Below are positions 58,151-64,000 of a DNA stretch of 64,000 bases, one piece after another. A program made the translations under genes and the position numbers. The stretch is from Protula sp. h YS-2021 (lineage: Eukaryota; Annelida; Polychaeta; Sabellida; Serpulidae). Location of the stretch: the NCBI GenBank assembly GCA_949752745.1, contig OX457027.1, forward strand, positions 56,920,053 through 56,984,052, read 5' to 3'. The stretch's first letter is position 1, and each line of letters begins with the position of its first letter. The notes below the pieces were generated by a model. The model was not told the DNA's origin. It did not search any database and was given only the letters and a program-made list of their open reading frames with translations.

Positions 58151-58490
58151 ATACAACGGCGTGGCAACAGTTATACCTACTTATTTTCGTAAATACCAGC
58201 GTACAGTAATTTCAGTTATCTTTGGTAAACGGGGTAATCCTTTAAAGAAAGACACCTTCACCGTTGGGGGAAATCCGTCTTGAGTGGGCGATAGTCAGTG
58301 CTTCGTAGGCCTTCCGTTATAAAAATGCAAGTTTCATTGTGTTTTCGATCTTTTTAGAAATAAGTATTTGGTGAAAAAAGTTCTGGATTGCTTAAAATTT
58401 CGTTGTATAGGGATTTTTGATATGAGAAACTTTGAATGCAATATTCTATATATGAATCCTTGGTTAGGGGCATGCTCATAAAATTTTTCG
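58151..58490. other. LHFPL 3' flank, probable 3' UTR
   Basis: No polyadenylation hexamer can be assigned with confidence; no further coding exon seen. Confidence 0.35.
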
Positions 58491-59251
58491 AGTAGACTGT
58501 GCGAAGTCTACTTTTTTTAACCCAGCTTACTTTGTCGGACTGGGTTAGTCGTATCACTATAGGGGGCTTGAATGTATGTACGTATGTTAAACTTTTTCTT
58601 TAAAATGCTACTCCTCATACAGTTTTTTCGCTCCAATCGTTTTGATATTACGCAGGAATGTTTCCTGGGTGGTCCCTCACCTGGCTGTTACTTTTTTTTG
58701 ACGATTGACGAAAAACTGACGAAATGGCGGCACTTTTTGTGCCCGTTTTGACCCATTTTTAAAATGCTTCTCGTACAGTTTTACACCAATCGTTTAGATG
58801 TTACGCAGAAATGTTCCCCAGGGGTTCGCCTACCAGGCTATTATTTTTTTCGCGACTGGCCAAAAACTGCCGAAATGGCGCAACTTTGAAGTTTGGCAAA
58901 AACTGGAATAAATTGTAGTAAATAACTGAATTGTCAAACCATTCTTTTCTCTCAGTCTTTTTCAAATACTTCTAAAATTTTAATCGAAAGTTTCTCAGGT
59001 TCTTTTCCACCTAGACTCAGCTTCTTTTCGCAATTGACAAAAAATGCCGAAATGGTGGAATTTTAAAAATTTTGTAAAATTGTGTAAATGTCGGTAAATC
59101 CCAACCTCTCCAACATCCCTTTCCGGGTAGCTTCCAAATTTGAATTAAGTGCATTTTACATACTTCATTTTCTGGCCTAACAGTATTCGTTTCAGAGTTT
59201 TTCTCTCTTTCCTTGTTTGGTAACTCGGCTGGGTTATGTCCTTGGACATGC
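58491..59251. mobile_element. Pearl-like element, diverged
   Basis: A hairpin AGTAGACTGTGCGAAGTCTACT (58491-58512) is followed by AACCCAGCTTACTTTGTCGG and CACTATAGGGGGCTTG. Two clear and one weak ~155-bp repeats start near 58604, 58759 and 58950 (ATGCTnCTCnTACAGTTTT... AAATGGCG). It ends with CTCGGCTGGGTTATG, an inverse match to the AACCCAGC near the start. Confidence 0.5.
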
Positions 59252-62200
59252 TTGTTGTAATATGCTTAGAGATCAGAGCCTTTAGTAAAACCTCCAGAGG
59301 AAACACCTTTGGTACCGGAAAAAAAGTTAATTCCACAGCGGTTTTCCTACAGTAGATGTGAATTGCGGAAGAAATGATAAGAAATTGAACCAGAAAAAGT
59401 TTCCCGTTATCAGAAGTTGGTCCTCGACAGGAGGTGCTCCCAGCGCAGGTATTACTGCATACATATTGACTCAACCACACAGATATACCATAAGACGATT
59501 TGTTTCGAAAGGTTTAGGGACTGCGTTGGCATACACCTTGAGTCATCTGTATCCTTATTAACTGTGTAACATTTTTTCATAATGTGCAGATGACTGAAAA
59601 GTTTTGCAGCTGGTTCTTGCTTCGAGAAAATGCCATTTATTTCTCTGCAGTATATTTATGCAATGTCGATCTGAGTCCACACCGCTTGTTATGGATCAGT
59701 AATGAGATTATTATGTTATGATCAGTGCATACTTGACAGAACGAAGTCGGTCTTTGGTACTTTACTAGTTGTCCAGTGGCTACACAATACTCAGTACACC
59801 TTTTCTATGGCTTTATGTAATCAGTGTTGTAAGTTTTACTTTTTAAATCTTTATATGAAAACACCGTCTGAGATTTAATTGCACACACACGCAGTGTTAT
59901 TGAAAGAAACATACGATGCACAATTTTTCCGTCTGGAATGTTGAAGGAAGCCTGAGCGCCAAGAGGCGCGCTTCCGTTTAAATGTTCATAATGCTAGAAG
60001 TGCGCATTTAGATTCGGCAATCACTCTATGGTGCTATTAATTGAGCCTATATTTTGTTAGTTCATTATGGATCTTAAACGTTGTTTCGCTGTTTTGATTT
60101 CTTCAATATATGTAATAGAAACTCCTCAAGTGGGAACACGAGTAGTCTGTAATTATTAGGAATAAGTCGAGAGGTTATACTTAATACTTGGCGGTGGTCT
60201 GATACAAAGATATGTACGGGTTCGCCTGTAACTGCCTTTAGGAGGTGCTCACATATTGCCCAACCGACGCATCGCGAGCATTCGTTTTCTCAATGGTCGC
60301 ACAGCAGGACACTTACGGAATGAATGCTGTGTCAACTCCGGTTACATGTGCAAATTTCCTTTGATCCACGTAGTGGAAAATACTTTTCAATTGTTTTGCG
60401 CTGCGAAGGTCTGTCAGATTCAAACTTTAAGTGAAATGTACCCTTTCTTTCGCCATTAGTATTTAGCAAACCATCTTTGTTTAAAATATTAATCCTGTAT
60501 GAACTGACAAAAATATGTTTCTGGCTAAACAAGCAAATTTTGAGTTTTACATATTGTTTGTTTGTGACTGCATTGTTAAGAGAACTTTCAGTGCAAATTG
60601 CACTTTTTCACCAGAAATGCTCGTTTCTTAGATTAGCACGTACTTTTTCATGCATAATTTTCCAGTTCCGTTTATTTAAGTAGTGGAAAGAGTGAGATGT
60701 TGCTATTTCATATACTCGACTTATTTTGTTATTTATATATCTAGACAGTTTTGTATTTTATATGTGTAGTATCTTGTGGAGTCAAATGGTGTATATTCGT
60801 TCGAGAACTATTAGAATGAAATAGAACATGCGGTTGTATACCATGGAGTCATGGTATGGATCTCTGAATTTTGATAGATTTCTTCACAAGATTTCATACA
60901 GCAAAAAAAAAAACATGCATTTTGCTGAAACTGGTACAATGATTGAAAAAAAATGCTGGGCATACACTAATATGAACACAAATTCTGTGAACGCTTTCCT
61001 GTTTATTTGGTCATGATCATCCGATAAGGGCCGAGAGACCTTTGTTATTGCCCTATATAGACTCTACTTGCCACAAAAAACTAGGAAAATAAAGTGTTCT
61101 TGTCCCATATTGTACGAGGACAGAGTTGTCCTAACAGGCGACGTGTGTCATTTTTCCAAACAACCCCGGAACATGCTTCTTTAAACTTAACACATTGTCC
61201 AGTAAAAAACATAGTTTGCTTTATTGGTGCTTTTATTATCTATATTTAACTTTATTTAACCTGCCCAGGGAAGGAAGTTATGGCTATTTCGGGAAATGTG
61301 AACCGACTGGTTATCGGCGAGTTTTTTGTGGACGCAGTATTTCTGTTGTTTATCCAGAAACAATCAGAGATTTCCTCCCCTGGCTTTGTGTTTTATCACA
61401 TTTATTGTATCTTAAAGATTTTAGAATTTACACAATCTAAAAAATGTGAAATTTGAATCTCAGTTATTGAAACGTTCACTTGCGTCTGCTGTTTTGCAGA
61501 GCAAGTCTAGTGACATTAAGGCACATATTTCAAAATCGACATTCCAGACCATGTTGAGTTCTTATTGTTATATAAAAGTTGTTAGGGAACAGTTGTGATG
61601 TGCTTTATATTTAAACTTATTGTTGAAACTTAAAGTGAACATGGTGTCTAGCTGCCATATTATATTTGAAAATCGGATTGTCTTTTTCATGTTAACATTT
61701 CGAGGCAATTTTGATATTTTTCTTAACTTTTGTAACGTTATTTGCTTTTGCAGATAAAATAAACGCTTTTTAAACAACAGAGTAACTATTATTAGTTGTA
61801 CTGGAATCAAAGGCTTGAAATCTTGCTTTAATTGCAACACATTTATTTATCAGTAGAAAAATACAAAAGCTTTATGGCCTTGCGGCGGTGTACTAAGTGC
61901 AAATCCACAAACCTACACTGGACAAAATCAATAAAACGGGATACGTTTGAACACTGATCAGTACACAGACTTTCCAGGGCTGACAAATTTATTAAAATTT
62001 ATTTCCTAGTAAAAATAACTATACTGATTCCAATAAAGCCCGCTTAAGATTCCTTTTACTTCTAGCAAAGATCTCATTTGAACACTGTTCACGAGAAATA
62101 TAAACGTCCAAACCTCGTCTATACTTGTAAACATATTATTTGAAGAAAACAAGCACCTCAACAAATTGACAATGGCAACCATTCCCGATAAACAGTATGG

Positions 62201-62569
62201 GGGGGGGGGAGGTGAATCTTTGACCAACCTTCTGCAGAAGGCCAAGATTAAAACACTTCAAATGCACACTTTGAATGCGTAAAACCGGGCAATAACTAAG
62301 CACCTGGCACAAGAAAACAATTACTCGCATATTTACGCAGTGTGGACTGCAGGTTACAAAGCAAACCATAGGAATTAGTAGAAATAAGCACTGAAATTTT
62401 TACAGAAATAACTGAAATTTTATCCTCCAGGCTGGGAAATCAACCAATCAACAGACGACTTAAAAGGACATATGGTTTTTTTACAAGATTAACAATAACA
62501 TGAAAAAAAACTGAAAAATTTGAGTGAAAAAAAATCAGCACTATCATTAAGAATCAGGTACCCGGCAAT
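59252..62569. other. No gene recognised
   Basis: AT-rich; short open frames without conserved motifs on either strand. One poly-G run at 62199-62209. Confidence 0.6.
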
Positions 62570-62832
62570 ATATATATATGTTACAGGGAATCTGTGAAAT
62601 TAGGGATTTCATGAAATCCCTAGTGGATTCGTATAATAACTTGTTCAATCAATTTCTATGTTTTTAATGAGAATTTTCATGTCTGTTTTGAAGAACCACT
62701 AAACAGCCTTCCGGAATGGATAATTTTTCAAAATACGTTTATAATCAACATGAGCTTATTCATTACACGAATTCCCTAGGGATTTCATGAAATCCCCTAA
62801 TTACACAGATTCCCTGTAACATATATATATAT
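62570..62832. mobile_element. 263-bp MITE with ~75-bp inverted arms
   Basis: The left arm (ATATATGTTACAGGGAATCT ... GGGATTTCATGAAATCCCTA) and right arm (62755-62832) are nearly perfect inverses, spaced by about 105 bp. Each arm contains its own small palindrome GGGATTTCATGAAATCCC. The (TA)n at both tips suggests insertion into or expansion from a TA target. Confidence 0.8.
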
Positions 62833-63517
62833 ATATCTGATAGTTTAAGAGAAACCTGCACAACAGCATAGCAGATTTACCAAGTCATTATCTTCTCGAG
62901 CCGGTGGTTTTCTGTTCATAACCTTGTGGCATCAAACATGTTTAAAAACACTTTGATTTCACGAAATTTCGTGAATAAATTTTACAAAAAATGTGACCCT
63001 TTCCTCAGATCTTACCTTTATTCATCAACAGAGTACGATTAAAATGTCTCGCTATCCAAATGTCAATATGATACATTATTGCATTAATTATTTTTAGCAT
63101 TACAGTTTACTCCTGATGATAAAATTAAGGTTTTACAGATTATTTTAATAATTTATTTTAACAGTAATTTTAAAGCAAAAGAGTGTAAATGCAAAACCCC
63201 ACCCAAAGCCATATCACAGCTTATTTCAACATTAAAACATTCACAATGAACTTAAAACATCATGGAATGAAAACTGGTGAAAAATGCTACCAAACGAAAC
63301 CAACGAGCCAAAAAAAAATAAAGTTAAAACCAACGTCATATACATCATGTATATCCTTTTTTCATTTGGCTTCCTGAAACTCGGGATGTAGCACATTCGC
63401 TGATGAGATAACATTTGACCATTTCTAAAGTGAAAAAATGACTTTTAATATAATTTTGTACGGAATTTCAGTTATTTAAGTAATCGTTAGACAAGTCCAG
63501 GAACAAATACATTAATC

Positions 63518-63557
<40 letters not shown>

Positions 63558-64000
63558 AGCGCTATGATTCAAACATGAAGCGAAGAGCACAAAGTAACAT
63601 ACGACTGAAAAAATGAAGTTGTTGCAACAAATTGTAACAAGCAAATCAAGCTGTGACGATATTCAACATTGTTTAAGGTGGATTTGTCTGGTTGCTTTAA
63701 GCACGGCTTGGTTTTTCAAAAGTTAATTTTATTTAATTCTAGACCTTTGACTCAAAAGGTGCCAAAGAACGCTGGAATTCCTCACGAATCAATAACAATC
63801 GATATTTTTCCATTAATCTAGAATGCAGAACCAGACAGCTATAATTTTCTAAAGGACGCCAAAGTCAAATTTCCCCAAGAAGTCCTTAATTTGATATATT
63901 TGCATTTAACCTCGCGATAAATGTACAAATTTGAAATTCATTCACAATCAAAATTATCTGAAGACTCTTGTAAAGCGCTATGTCTCGAAAATAGACTGGC
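62833..64000. other. No gene recognised
   Basis: Contains a poly-T run at 63522-63553 that could be the tail of a minus-strand retroposon; the adjoining sequence is not recognisable to me. Confidence 0.5.

Overview
This is a 64 kb stretch of an animal nuclear genome: AT-rich, with small exons (46-415 nt) in canonical GT-AG introns, many microsatellites, tRNA-derived SINEs, and dense DNA-transposon debris. The repeat types (hairpin-ended elements with internal ~170-180 bp tandem repeats like the 'pearl' elements of bivalves, Tc1-like elements, SINE tails) point to a marine invertebrate, most likely a lophotrochozoan such as a mollusc. That taxonomic call is inference; nothing here fixes the species.

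Three protein-coding genes can be rebuilt exon by exon, with reading frames that join perfectly. (1) Reelin, minus strand, from the initiator Met at 29474 down through 13 coding exons and off the left edge: signal peptide, reeler domain and first reelin repeat region, 605 codons in the window. (2) ORC5, minus strand, 44156-36409: 13 coding exons, complete, 458 aa. (3) An LHFPL-family tetraspan membrane protein of the LHFPL3/4 type, plus strand, 52859-58150: 3 coding exons, complete, 271 aa. Order and orientation (RELN minus, ORC5 minus, LHFPL plus) match RELN-ORC5-LHFPL3 on human 7q22, so this is a conserved microsyntenic block.

Layout: 1-6286, reelin exons 13 to 3, with a small tandem duplication that copied the acceptor and start of exon 10. 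6287-27478, the 21 kb reelin intron 2: a pearl-like element, a 3.5 kb 42-bp minisatellite, (GA)n and (TA)n tracts, four Tc1-like elements or remnants, a pogo/Tigger-like element and an AATAGG-rich inverted-repeat element. 27479-29474, reelin exons 2 and 1. 29475-36408, intergenic, with a MITE 63 bp upstream of the reelin ATG and a second large pearl-like element. 36409-44156, ORC5, with an AATAGG-rich element in intron 12 and a 1.4 kb element with tandem-repeat inverted ends in intron 3. 44157-52858, the divergent ORC5/LHFPL intergenic region, largely a cluster of nested inverted repeats. 52859-58150, LHFPL, with a 1.25 kb pearl-like element in intron 2. 58151-64000, no gene recognised, another pearl-like element and a MITE.

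The three genes have unrelated jobs (extracellular signalling, replication licensing, membrane-protein chaperoning). Their shared neighbourhood is best read as ancient linkage, possibly held by long-range regulatory DNA, not as a functional pathway.
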